From: Hoylesella shahii DSM 15611 = JCM 12083
GTDB lineage: Bacteria > Bacteroidota > Bacteroidia > Bacteroidales > Bacteroidaceae
Direction: 5' to 3'
Assembly: GCF_000613445.1 (NCBI RefSeq)
Contig: NZ_BAIZ01000013.1
Coordinates: forward strand, 1-64,000
DNA length: 64,000 nucleotides
This document shows positions 1 to 8,260 of this stretch, piece after piece. A program made the position numbers and the translations under genes. The notes below the pieces were generated by a model, which made no database searches, had not been told where the DNA came from, and saw nothing but the letters and a program-made list of their open reading frames with translations. Each line of letters starts with the position of its first letter. Position 1 is the first letter of the stretch.

Positions 1-69
1 TTTTATGTATTATTTATTTGAATAAAGCTACACCATCTTGGAAGTTCTGCCTAGCACACGCCAAAAAAC

Positions 70-104
70 GAAAAAAGAGAAACCATCTTGCGATAGCTTC
101 TCTT
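70..104 (-). terminator. Rho-independent terminator downstream of the tRNA
   Basis: On the minus strand an AAGAGAA / TTCTCTT stem (75-81 pairing with 98-104) is followed by a T-rich run (complement of the A run at 71-76). It lies about 40 nt beyond the 3' end of the minus-strand tRNA at 147-220, so it probably ends that transcript. The rest of 1-69 shows no gene. Confidence 0.55.
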
Positions 105-146
105 CTATACTTTAAACATTGATTGTCACTCGTTGTGACATGTTTG

Positions 147-220
147 TGGGCCATCTTGGGCTTGAACCAAGGACCTCCAGATTATGAGTCTGTTGCTCTA
201 ACCAACTGAGCTAAAAGCCC
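147..220 (-). tRNA. tRNA with CAT anticodon (elongator Met or lysidine-type Ile)
   Basis: The reverse complement folds as a 74-nt cloverleaf: acceptor beginning GGGCTTT, D-arm GCTC...GAGC, anticodon loop CTCATAA with anticodon CAT, and T-arm CTTGG TTCAAGC CCAAG. The acceptor ends GGCCC plus discriminator A. The CCA tail is not encoded. A G1-C72 pair and the lack of three consecutive G-C pairs at the base of the anticodon stem argue against an initiator tRNA. Elongator Met and the Ile2 species whose C34 becomes lysidine cannot be told apart here by eye. A promoter lies just upstream (252-283). Confidence 0.9.
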
Positions 221-251
221 GAACCACCCGCTTTGGGGTTGTTTGCAGGTG

Positions 252-283
252 CAAAGGTAGTTGTTTTAAAGGAAATCTCCAAA
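252..283 (-). promoter_or_regulatory. Bacteroidetes promoter for the CAT tRNA
   Basis: On the minus strand TTTG (280-283) is followed after 20 nt by TACCTTTG (252-259). This fits the Bacteroidetes primary sigma consensus TTTG / TAnnTTTG and would start transcription about 25 nt before the tRNA. Confidence 0.65.
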
Positions 284-343
284 CAAATAAGACAAAAAGA
301 CGTAAAAATGAAAGGACCAACACCAAATTTGGGGGCTTTTATG

Positions 344-351
344 TAACTTTG
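344..351 (+). promoter_or_regulatory. Candidate -7 box for the P-type ATPase
   Basis: TAACTTTG at 344-351 matches the Bacteroidetes -7 box (TAnnTTTG), 48 nt before the chosen ATG. No well-placed TTTG -33 box is visible, so the promoter is only partly supported. Confidence 0.4.
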
Positions 352-398
352 CATACTTGGGGAAATATATCCCAACACACTATTATACATACGCATCA

Positions 399-3020
399 AT
401 GAGTATTGAGACTACATTAGAGAAATTCGACAAGGCTGGATTGACAGACGAACAAGTGGTATTGAGCCGCAACGAACATGGCGCGAACATACTTACACCT
501 CCCAAACGCGTCTCGCTTTGGGCTTTGTACATCGACAAATACCGCGACCCCATCATCCAAATTCTTATCGTGGCTGCTGCCGTCTCACTGATTTTCTCGT
601 TTATCAACGGCGAGTTTCTTGAAACGTTGGGCATATTTTTGGCTATTATCTTGGCCACTACCATCGGCTTTTACTTTGAAAGAGACGCCGCTAGAAAGTT
701 TGATGTGCTTACAACCTTGGGCGAGGAACAACTCGTAAAGGTAAGAAGAAACGGTGATACTACCACCGTTGCACGTAAAGATGTGGTGGTGGGCGACCTC
801 ATTGTTATCGAAGTGGGCGACGAAATTCCTGCCGATGCCACACTTCTTCAATCGGCCGACCTGCAAATTGATGAATCTACGCTTACTGGCGAACCCATTA
901 TCAACAAACATGCTTCGCCCAATGTGCACGAAGAAGAGGCCACCTACCCCACCAATATGGTGCTGCGCTCTACCATGGTGATGAATGGAAGTGGCCTAGC
1001 TAGAGTGGTGGCAGTGGGCGATGGCACGGAGATTGGAAAAGTGGCACGCAAGGCTACCGAACTAACAGCTGTGAAAACTCCTCTCAATCAGCAACTCGAC
1101 CGTCTGGCAAAACTTATCAGCAAGGTGGGATTTAGCGTGGCAATAACGGCGTTTTCGGTGTTTTTAGTGCACGACATACTGACCAATGAGCTTTGGCAAA
1201 GCAATAATTATATAGGTATGGCCGAGGTGGTACTACATTATTTTATGATGGCAGTAACGCTTTTGGTTATGGCTGTTCCCGAAGGTTTGCCTATGGCCGT
1301 TACACTAAGTCTGGCTTTGAACATGCGACGAATGCTAAAAAGCAATAACCTTGTGCGTAAATTGCATGCCTGCGAAACAATGGGAGCAGTGACAGTGATA
1401 TGTACCGACAAGACAGGAACGCTTACAGAAAACAAAATGCAAGTGGCTGAGATGCGCGTTTTAACGCCAGATACACCTCTTACCAACGCCATCGCACTGA
1501 ACTCTACAGCTAATTTGGAAACAAAAAATGGTGCAACGACGGGCATTGGAAACCCCACCGAGGTGGCTTTGTTACTATGGTTGCAGGCAAACAACCACAA
1601 TTATCGCGAACTGAGAAAGACCGAATGCATGGAAAATCAGTTACCTTTCTCTACCGAACGCAAATATATGGCCACCATCGCTCGTGTTAATGGCCAACGA
1701 CTGCTCTTTATAAAGGGTGCGCCCGAAACGGTTATGGCACTCTGCAACCTAAGCAACGAGGAACAAGAGGCCAACGCACAATTGCTACGCGGCTATCAAA
1801 ACAAGGCCATGCGCACACTGGCTTTCGCCTATAAGCCACTAAACAACAACGAAGGAAAAGCCTTTAGCGAACCCAACTTGATGCAGGGCTTCACCCTTCA
1901 GGCCTTGGCTGCCATCAGCGACCCTATTAGAAAAGATGTTCCCACTGCCGTTAAAGAGTGTCTTAACGCTGGTATCGAGGTGAAAATCGTAACGGGCGAC
2001 ACCGCTGCAACGGCTATCGAGATTGCCCGACAGATTGGTATCTGGCAGAAAGAGACACCATTGGAGGCGCAAATTACGGGTCCCGACTTTGCCGAACTGA
2101 GCGATGACACAGCCTACGAACGCGTGAAAGTGCTCCGCGTGATGTCGCGTGCTCGTCCCACGGATAAACAAAGACTGGTTAACCTGCTGCAACAACGTGG
2201 CGAAGTGGTGGCCGTTACAGGCGATGGAACCAACGATGCACCTGCTCTTAACCATGCCCACGTGGGACTATCATTGGGCAGTGGCACCAATGTTGCCAAG
2301 GAAGCATCAGATATGACTTTGCTAGACGACTCGTTTGGTTCTATCGAACGTGCGGTGATGTGGGGGCGTTCGCTCTACAACAACATCCGTCGTTTCCTCT
2401 TCTTCCAACTTGTTGTCAACCTCACGGCATTGCTCTTGGTGCTTGGTGGCGCAATTATTGGCACACAAATGCCACTAACTGTTACGCAAATACTTTGGGT
2501 TAACCTCATTATGGACACCTTTGCTGCTATGGCTTTGGCCTCGTTGCCACCAACACGCGAGGTAATGAGCGAACGCCCCCGCAAACAATCAGAACCCATC
2601 ATATCGCCTTCGATGGCTAAGGGCATCATATTTTGCGGTCTGGTGTTCTTCGCGATACTGTTTGCGATGCTTATTTACTTCAGCAACGAGCGTGGAGGAG
2701 ACGTGGATACACATCAGCTCACCATCTTCTTCACCACCTTTGTGATGCTGCAATTCTGGAATTTGTTTAATGCCAAGACGCTAAACTCGCACCATAGCAC
2801 CTTCCGCCGTCTCTATGCCGACCGCGGTTTGTTGCTCGTTCTCTTGCTCATCGTGGCTGGACAATGGCTCATTGTCACCTTTGGTGGGCGTATGTTCCGC
2901 ACCGTTCCGCTGTCGCTTGCCGAGTGGGGATGCATCATTGGCGCAACATCTGTGGTGATGTGGGCGGGCGAAGTGTGGCGATGGTTTAAACCCAAACCTC
3001 AATCACAGCCATCCGTCTAA
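399..3020 (+). CDS. Calcium-translocating P-type ATPase, PMCA-type
   Basis: An 873-residue P2-type cation ATPase of the inner membrane, expected to export Ca2+ using ATP. The phosphorylation motif DKTGT has its aspartate at residue 337. The PEGLP motif of the ion-binding transmembrane helix is at about 294-298, the actuator loop reads STLTGEP, and the hinge motif GDGTNDAP begins near residue 608. Hydrophobic helices lie in two pairs before the P domain and a C-terminal bundle after it, the usual P2 order. The reading frame stays open 14 codons further upstream, but ATG at 399 (MSIETT) fits the family start. ribF begins 4 nt after the stop, so the two are probably cotranscribed. Substrate is inferred from family resemblance; Mn2+ or another divalent cation is possible. 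Confidence 0.93.
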   Translation: MSIETTLEKFDKAGLTDEQVVLSRNEHGANILTPPKRVSLWALYIDKYRDPIIQILIVAAAVSLIFSFINGEFLETLGIFLAIILATTIGFYFERDAARKFDVLTTLGEEQLVKVRRNGDTTTVARKDVVVGDLIVIEVGDEIPADATLLQSADLQIDESTLTGEPIINKHASPNVHEEEATYPTNMVLRSTMVMNGSGLARVVAVGDGTEIGKVARKATELTAVKTPLNQQLDRLAKLISKVGFSVAITAFSVFLVHDILTNELWQSNNYIGMAEVVLHYFMMAVTLLVMAVPEGLPMAVTLSLALNMRRMLKSNNLVRKLHACETMGAVTVICTDKTGTLTENKMQVAEMRVLTPDTPLTNAIALNSTANLETKNGATTGIGNPTEVALLLWLQANNHNYRELRKTECMENQLPFSTERKYMATIARVNGQRLLFIKGAPETVMALCNLSNEEQEANAQLLRGYQNKAMRTLAFAYKPLNNNEGKAFSEPNLMQGFTLQALAAISDPIRKDVPTAVKECLNAGIEVKIVTGDTAATAIEIARQIGIWQKETPLEAQITGPDFAELSDDTAYERVKVLRVMSRARPTDKQRLVNLLQQRGEVVAVTGDGTNDAPALNHAHVGLSLGSGTNVAKEASDMTLLDDSFGSIERAVMWGRSLYNNIRRFLFFQLVVNLTALLLVLGGAIIGTQMPLTVTQILWVNLIMDTFAAMALASLPPTREVMSERPRKQSEPIISPSMAKGIIFCGLVFFAILFAMLIYFSNERGGDVDTHQLTIFFTTFVMLQFWNLFNAKTLNSHHSTFRRLYADRGLLLVLLLIVAGQWLIVTFGGRMFRTVPLSLAEWGCIIGATSVVMWAGEVWRWFKPKPQSQPSV

Positions 3021-3024
3021 CGTT

Positions 3025-3947
3025 ATGCACAATCCCAACACCCCTCCCTGTGTGGCCACAATCGGCTTTTTCGATGGTGTGCACCGTGGTCATCGCTACC
3101 TCATAGACTATGTTAGGCAGCTGGCTAAGGCAAATGGCATGCCCTCGATGGTGGTTACTTTCGGCACACATCCACGCCAAGTGGTGCAACAGGCTTTACG
3201 CCGCAACTGCTTTCTACACCCGAAGAGAAGCTAAAACTGCTGCGACAAACGGGCACGTGCCACACCATGGTGCTGAATTTCGATGAGAATATGGCGGCGC
3301 TTACAGCCCGCGAGTTTATGCAACGGATACTGAAAGAACGACTAAACGTAGCCCAACTGGTGATTGGCTACGACAATAAGTTTGGGCATAACCGCGAAGA
3401 AGGTTTTGAAGACTATCAAAGGTATGGAAAGCAAATGGGTATCAACGTGACTGAAGCACCGCAGTTTGCTCCTGATGGCGAACATATCAGCTCGTCGGCC
3501 ATACGCAGCCACTTGCAAGAAGGGCGCATTACCCAGGCTAATGCACTGCTGGGTTACGACTATTCTATTGCGGGGCAGGTGGTGCCAGGCTTTCAAGAGG
3601 GCCGAAAAATGGGCTTCCCCACGGCCAACCTCCTTGTAGACAATGCGCAAAAACTGCTCCCTCAAAACGGCGTTTACGCCACCTTGGTAGAGCTAGACGG
3701 CTTTGAACAACCGCTGAAGGGCATGACCAATATCGGCAATAGACCCACTTTCAACGGCAAGGGTATAACCATCGAAACCAATATCCTCGATTTCTCGGCC
3801 GATATTTATGGACAAAACATGCGCGTTTCGTTCGTAGAACGCATTCGCCCCGAAGTGCGTTTTAACTCGATTGACGAACTGAAAACAAAGATGAAAGCCG
3901 ACGAGCAATCGGCGAGAAGCATGCTTGCGCACGTGGCGAAACGCTAA
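3025..3947 (+). CDS. ribF: RibF: riboflavin kinase / FAD synthetase, interrupted by a -1 frameshift
   Basis: A bifunctional enzyme making FMN from riboflavin and FAD from FMN. The N-terminal nucleotidyltransferase motif GFFDGVHRGH lies near residues 14-23. The C-terminal flavokinase part contains GFPTANL and GNRPTF. The first frame runs from 3025 and leaves the family sequence after VVQQ at 3190-3192. The second frame resumes with FTPQLLSTPEEKLKLL from 3195. Only two bases lie between those codons, so one base is missing; adding one gives 307 residues, the normal RibF length. ribF is usually the only source of FMN and FAD, so a real inactivation would be surprising. Transcription probably comes from the ATPase gene 4 nt upstream. 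Confidence 0.88.
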
Positions 3948-4069
3948 CCACGCAACAGCCCTGCGCCATACAGCCACTCGTTAACCTCATATGCTATTAC
4001 ACAACAATATTTATGGCAGGCCATTGGCCCAGCTAATGCGCTAGCAACAAAGTCAAAACATTATTAACA

Positions 4070-4876
4070 ATGAAAAAAAATAACAGTCTTATTCTTAGTG
4101 TGATGTGTTATATCGTGGTTTTTATCATGATACAGTTTGGCATTTCGCTCGTGGCTTTGTACCTCGACGATTCAATCAAACACCCCGCTTCGGCCAGTCC
4201 AACAGCCCTTTCGCTGAGCAGCGCAGTGGCTAGCATCGTCATTATCGGCCTGTTTCTATGGCGAAAGTGGTCGCCCATATCACGCCACTACCTGCAACAG
4301 CACCCTTGGGGCGTGCTGGTATGGACCATCTTAGCTGCCCTTGGCGCCATACTTCCGCTACAATGGATATACGAACAGCTCAACATCACCGTTGCCGACA
4401 ACGTAAAACAACTGTTCGACAGCATCTTGGGGAGTCGTTGGGGCTACCTTGCGCTGGGCATCTTAGCACCAGTGGCCGAAGAATTGGTATTCCGTGGAGC
4501 CATCTTACGGTGTCTGTTGGCCTACTTCAACAACCGTTTGCCCTGGATTCCCATTGTTGTTTCGGCTCTGCTTTTTGGGGCCGTGCACGCCAATTTGGCC
4601 CAATTTGTTAATGCCTCTACAATGGGTTTGCTTTTGGGATGGCTTTATTATCGCACGCATAGCGTAGTTCCAGGCGTGATTTTCCATTGGGCTAACAACA
4701 CAGTGGCCTACGCAATGTATGTGCTTATGCCCGACTTAAACGATGGACAGCTTATCGACTTGTTCCATGGCGACAACAAACTGATGTACATGGGCTTGTT
4801 ATGCTCGCTCCTTGTGCTGTTGCCCTCGCTGTTTCAGCTTAATAAACGGATGGGGAACGAAGGCAGAACGCATTAA
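4070..4876 (+). CDS. CPBP family intramembrane metalloprotease
   Basis: A 268-residue polytopic membrane protein with the three CPBP (CAAX protease and bacteriocin-processing, ABI) motifs: EELVFRG near residue 140, a FGAVHANL segment with the second ligand histidine, and FHWANN near the C terminus. The first helix follows MKKNNS. Family members are glutamate-type metal proteases cutting within the membrane; the substrate here is unknown. It is 123 nt after ribF, so it may have its own start of transcription. A strong hairpin at 4984-5015 follows. Confidence 0.88.
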   Translation: MKKNNSLILSVMCYIVVFIMIQFGISLVALYLDDSIKHPASASPTALSLSSAVASIVIIGLFLWRKWSPISRHYLQQHPWGVLVWTILAALGAILPLQWIYEQLNITVADNVKQLFDSILGSRWGYLALGILAPVAEELVFRGAILRCLLAYFNNRLPWIPIVVSALLFGAVHANLAQFVNASTMGLLLGWLYYRTHSVVPGVIFHWANNTVAYAMYVLMPDLNDGQLIDLFHGDNKLMYMGLLCSLLVLLPSLFQLNKRMGNEGRTH

Positions 4877-5317
4877 CCAAAGCTGCAAACTAAGACGCGA
4901 AGCTGGCATTTGGCGAAGACGAAGTGTGCTGTTGACAGTGCAAAAAACTACGCGCAATGCTCCAAGTAGGCATAAAAAACATGGTCCCGTATGTTGCTCA
5001 CGCAATATACGGGACGTTTCTTGTAGTGAAAAAGATTTTTATGAATGGGCGATTAACCTTGTTTGCACACATCTCTCAGCTTGCCTTAGGATAGAAGAAG
5101 TGAGAAAATGGCGCACGGTGTAACGCCAAATATGAAGTTTGTAATTCTATTCACAAAAATACATAATATAACCGAATGTGCCAAATTTTAATTGCACTAT
5201 TTTAAATTACTTGAAAAGAAAGTCTCTTTTTTAGGCAATTCTGTAAAAGCTTTAAAATATATATCGCTCACAAGATGTTTAATTAACATATCTAGCCACC
5301 TATAATCCTACAAGTTT
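4877..5317. other. Intergenic region between convergent genes
   Basis: A 441-bp gap between the CPBP protease and rnhB, whose transcripts converge. It holds the hairpin described separately and an AT-rich stretch (5120-5290). An open frame of 103 codons on the plus strand (4812-5123) overlaps the end of the protease gene and has no family look, so I do not call it. Confidence 0.6.
4984..5015. terminator. Bidirectional terminator hairpin
   Basis: GTCCCGTAT (4984-4992) pairs with ATACGGGAC (5007-5015), and TTGC / GCAA extends the stem inside with one mismatch. The plus-strand tail is GTTTCTTG. The minus-strand tail is CATGTTTTTTATG. It can therefore end both the CPBP protease transcript and the rnhB transcript. 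Confidence 0.75.
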
Positions 5318-5926
5318 TTAGGAATTTTCTTCCTTTTCATCCAACATTTCTTTCACGCCCTTGAAGGTTTTGCGATGAAAAGGCGACACGCCATGCTCCA
5401 CAATGGCCGCACGATGTGCCTTTGTGGGATAGCCTTTGTTCACTTCCCACTGATAAAATGGGTACTGCTTGGCCAGATTATCCATGTAATCATCGCGATA
5501 GGTTTTGGCTAAAACACTAGCAGCAGCTATCGAAAGATACTTGCCATCGCCCTTAACAATGGTTTCGTGAGGTAACGTGCCATAGGGTTTAAAGCGGTTT
5601 CCATCAACAATAATCGCCTGTGGTCGCACCTTTAACCCATCGAGTGCACGGTGCATGGCCAGAATACTGGCGTTAAGGATGTTGATTTCGTCGATTTCAT
5701 CGGCTGTAACTTCGCCCACAGCCCATGCCACAGCATCGTTTTCTATCTGCTTGCGTAGGGCATAACGCTGCTTCTCGGTTAGCTTTTTAGAGTCGTTAAG
5801 CAGCGCATTGGTATAGTCAACAGGCAGAATTACGGCCGCAGCAAACACGCTTCCGGCTAGGCATCCCCTACCTGCTTCGTCGCAACCGGCCTCGATTAGG
5901 TCGGCAAAAAAATGAGATTCTAACAT
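5318..5926 (-). CDS. rnhB: Ribonuclease HII
   Basis: A 202-residue RNase HII, which cuts RNA in RNA-DNA hybrids and removes single ribonucleotides. The catalytic motif CDEAGRG has D16 and E17; VDGN and a [17 protein letters not shown] segment supply the other conserved acidic and lysine residues. The frame is open 56 codons further upstream, but that extension is AT-rich and hydrophobic without family match, so ATG at 5926 (MLESHF) is preferred. A -7 box lies about 110 nt upstream (6038-6045). The gene is divergent from the small protein gene at 6076 and convergent with the CPBP protease. Confidence 0.93.
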   Translation of the reverse strand: MLESHFFADLIEAGCDEAGRGCLAGSVFAAAVILPVDYTNALLNDSKKLTEKQRYALRKQIENDAVAWAVGEVTADEIDEINILNASILAMHRALDGLKVRPQAIIVDGNRFKPYGTLPHETIVKGDGKYLSIAAASVLAKTYRDDYMDNLAKQYPFYQWEVNKGYPTKAHRAAIVEHGVSPFHRKTFKGVKEMLDEKEENS

Positions 5927-6037
5927 ATATCTATATAATATGGTGTTGCGTTTAAACTCGTTTGATTTACTAATTATTAACAAACTTATTTTATTTGTGA
6001 AATGATACTTCTTTATTTTGCTGCAATTTTGCAACCA

Positions 6038-6045
6038 CAAAGTTA
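6038..6045 (-). promoter_or_regulatory. -7 box for rnhB
   Basis: On the minus strand TAACTTTG (complement of 6038-6045) matches TAnnTTTG. A weak TTG-containing -33 region lies near 6062-6067. It implies an untranslated leader of about 105 nt for rnhB and places the promoter in the 149-bp divergent spacer. Confidence 0.5.
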
Positions 6046-6075
6046 AGCAAATAATAACATTCAACACATAGAACA

Positions 6076-6378
6076 ATGAAAAAGGAAATGACATTATCAG
6101 TAAATTCGGCGCGTGAAGTACGAGTAAGCAACATCTTCGCTAGTGTTAAAGCCGCCCTTATGCTCCCAATAGTTTGGTTAAGCTTGTATTATTCGGCCGT
6201 GTTGAAGATGGAGATTAACACCCGTAGCACTCTACATCTGCTCAATGTGCAGGTGGCGTTGTTGCTAGCTGTGTTGCCAGCCAACGCTCCGTTTGTGGCA
6301 CGATTGATATGTACGGCATGGTTTGCGCTGGCTCTTAGAGGATGCAAACGCAATCTTAGTTCTTGCAAACGCAAGTGA
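6076..6378 (+). CDS. Small putative membrane protein of unknown function
   Basis: A 100-residue frame beginning [10 protein letters not shown]. It has two hydrophobic segments, around residues 28-45 and 56-85, separated by a short polar stretch, and a basic cysteine-containing tail ([13 protein letters not shown]). This pattern suggests a two-helix inner-membrane protein. I do not recognise a family. It is divergent from rnhB and about 390 nt upstream of a strong plus-strand terminator (6765-6809), which supports transcription in this direction. It could still be a chance frame. Confidence 0.5.
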   Translation: MKKEMTLSVNSAREVRVSNIFASVKAALMLPIVWLSLYYSAVLKMEINTRSTLHLLNVQVALLLAVLPANAPFVARLICTAWFALALRGCKRNLSSCKRK

Positions 6379-6864
6379 TGCGGTAGGGAACGCATGGAAA
6401 GCGTCGATGAAATCGGCTATTTCGTAAAAACCGAGGTAAATAAATGCACCGAAAATGTGCAGGTTTCGTCTATCCCATCATCGCTATTAACACGGTACGA
6501 GCCTCCAACCGCCTTGCCAATGGCATATCCTCCTAATGGCTAGTGGCACCAGGAGTGCTCGCATAAAGGGTGGTGAGCAAGCAAACTAACGCTTAATTTT
6601 ACCCCATTCCATCGCTCGCATTAATCTTTCCACGAACATTCGCCCCACAAATTCACACTCTGCAATGGCCAATAGATAAATGGAAGGCCAACTTAAAATC
6701 ATCAAATGCGATTCGCTCACCATGCAGTTCAAAGCTTTTCGCTACTATCTCCTTCGAAAACAGTAACGCATCGAAGAGCTACAAAGAAACTCATTCGATG
6801 CGTTTTTTTATATTAAAGGATGGCCTTAGCAAAAACAGTCTTACCATTCCGAAGCAAATAGTGC
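6379..6864. other. Gene-free stretch ending in a terminator
   Basis: There is no convincing coding frame in these 486 bp on either strand. Base composition resembles coding DNA more than the AT-rich gaps elsewhere, so it may be a decayed gene or a long 3' untranslated region of the small protein gene. It ends with a perfect hairpin (6765-6804). Confidence 0.5.
6765..6809 (+). terminator. Rho-independent terminator
   Basis: AACGCATCGAA (6765-6775) pairs perfectly over 11 bp with TTCGATGCGTT (6794-6804), and the T run continues to 6809. The tail fits plus-strand transcription from the small membrane protein gene. The minus-strand tail (ACTGTTTTCG) is weaker but might also serve the suf operon. 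Confidence 0.75.
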
Positions 6865-8079
6865 CTAAAACATGGCAGACACCCTGCGCACGCCGGCAAC
6901 AAAGGCGTCTACTTCTTCGCGTGTGTTGTATAAACCAAACGAGGCGCGCACTGTTCCAGATATACCTAGCCGAGCCATGAGCGGCTGAGCACAATGGTGA
7001 CCGGTACGAACGGCGATACCAAGACGGTCGAGCAGTGTGCCCATGTCCAGGTGATGAATATCGCCAACAAGAAAACTTATCACCGCATCTTTATCGATGG
7101 AATGGCCAAAAATACGCATCCCATCGATGGTTTTAAGCTGTTCTGTGGCATAACGAGTAAGTTCTTGTTCGTGGCGTTGAATATTATCCATACCTAAAGA
7201 CGAGAGGAAATCAAGCGCCGTAGCCAGTCCGTGTGTGGCCACATAATCAGGTGTGCCGGCCTCAAACTTAAAAGGGAGTTCGGCAAAAGTGGTTTTTTCG
7301 AAACTCACAGTGGCAATCATCTCGCCTCCGCCTTGATAGGGAGGAAGTTTTTCGAGCCATTCTTCTTTACCATATACCACACCCACACCTGTAGGTCCGT
7401 ATGCTTTATGTCCTGAAAAGGTGAAGAAGTCGCAATCCAAATCTTGAACATCCACCTTAAAATGTGGTACGCTCTGCGCTCCATCCACCAACACTGGCAC
7501 ACCATGAAGATGCGCACGCCGTACAATTTCCTTTATCGGGTTAACCGTTCCGAGCACATTGCTCACCTGCATAACGCTAACAAGTTTGGTGCGAGAAGTG
7601 AACAATTGGTCCATTTCATCGAGAATAAGCTCTCCGTTGTCGTCCATTGGAATCACCCTAATGGCTATACCGTGACGAGCAGCCATCAATTGCCAAGGCA
7701 CAATATTGCTATGATGTTCCATTGTGGATATAATCACCTCATCGCCAGGCTGCATAAAACCTTCGCAAAAAGACGAAGCGATGAGATTAATGCCCTCGGT
7801 TGTGCCACGCGTAAAAATAATTTCGTTGTCGCTTTGCGCGTTAATAAACTTGCGTACGGTGGTTCGGGCAGCCTCATGCAGGTCGGTTGCCTTTTGCGAA
7901 AGATAATGAACGCCACGATGCACGTTAGCATTGGCGTTGAGATACTCGTGCCTCATGGCATCAAGAACGCAAAGTGGCTTCTGTGTTGTGGCCCCATTAT
8001 CAAGGTAAATCAACGGCTTGCCATATACTTGGCGCGATAAAATGGGGAATTCTGAACGAATGGAGGTGATGTTGTACAT
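6865..8079 (-). CDS. sufS: Cysteine desulfurase SufS
   Basis: A 404-residue PLP enzyme that removes sulfur from cysteine and passes it as persulfide to the Suf scaffold. The PLP lysine is K225 in the motif FSGHKAYGP. The active-site cysteine is C363 in RTGHHCAQP, the group II (SufS/CsdA) arrangement. NGATTQKP near residue 28 is also typical. ATG at 8079 follows a purine-rich CTCCTCAAAAGAT leader; the frame stays open 32 codons upstream, but that part has no family match. It is the last gene of the suf cluster, 181 nt after sufD, with a GC-rich palindromic repeat in the gap. Confidence 0.95.
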   Translation of the reverse strand: MYNITSIRSEFPILSRQVYGKPLIYLDNGATTQKPLCVLDAMRHEYLNANANVHRGVHYLSQKATDLHEAARTTVRKFINAQSDNEIIFTRGTTEGINLIASSFCEGFMQPGDEVIISTMEHHSNIVPWQLMAARHGIAIRVIPMDDNGELILDEMDQLFTSRTKLVSVMQVSNVLGTVNPIKEIVRRAHLHGVPVLVDGAQSVPHFKVDVQDLDCDFFTFSGHKAYGPTGVGVVYGKEEWLEKLPPYQGGGEMIATVSFEKTTFAELPFKFEAGTPDYVATHGLATALDFLSSLGMDNIQRHEQELTRYATEQLKTIDGMRIFGHSIDKDAVISFLVGDIHHLDMGTLLDRLGIAVRTGHHCAQPLMARLGISGTVRASFGLYNTREEVDAFVAGVRRVSAMF

Positions 8080-8220
8080 ATCTTTTGAGGAGTTATGGGG
8101 GAATGAGGAGTTAAGCCAAATGCCTTGTTGCAGAGTGGCAAACATCCTTGTAAACTCATTAACCCGTCTACTCATTAACTTACCTACTTGTTAACTTGTT
8201 AACTAACTACACATACCACG

Positions 8221-8260
8221 CCCCTCTCCCCTTGGAGAGGGGAAGGGGGTGAGGCTTTTT
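8221..8260. repeat. GC-rich palindromic repeat, copy 1
   Basis: CCCCTCTCC (8221-8229) and GGAGAGGGG (8234-8242) form a 9-bp stem with loop CCTT, followed by AAGGGGGTGAGGC and a T run. The same palindrome and GGGGGTGAGGC arm recur at 31100-31140 and 31301-31341. On the plus strand it looks like a terminator, but it sits inside the minus-strand suf cluster between sufD and sufS. Confidence 0.75.

Noticed and set aside
147-220. Initiator tRNA-fMet
   Set aside because: It has a paired first acceptor base pair and lacks the three G-C pairs in the anticodon stem expected of an initiator.
3025-3947. Programmed frameshift in ribF
   Set aside because: No slippery heptamer or downstream stimulatory structure is evident, and eight other unrelated genes show the same one-base deficit, which fits sequence error better.
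4812-5123. 103-codon plus-strand frame
   Set aside because: It overlaps the end of the CPBP protease gene in another frame, spans a terminator hairpin and has no protein-like pattern.
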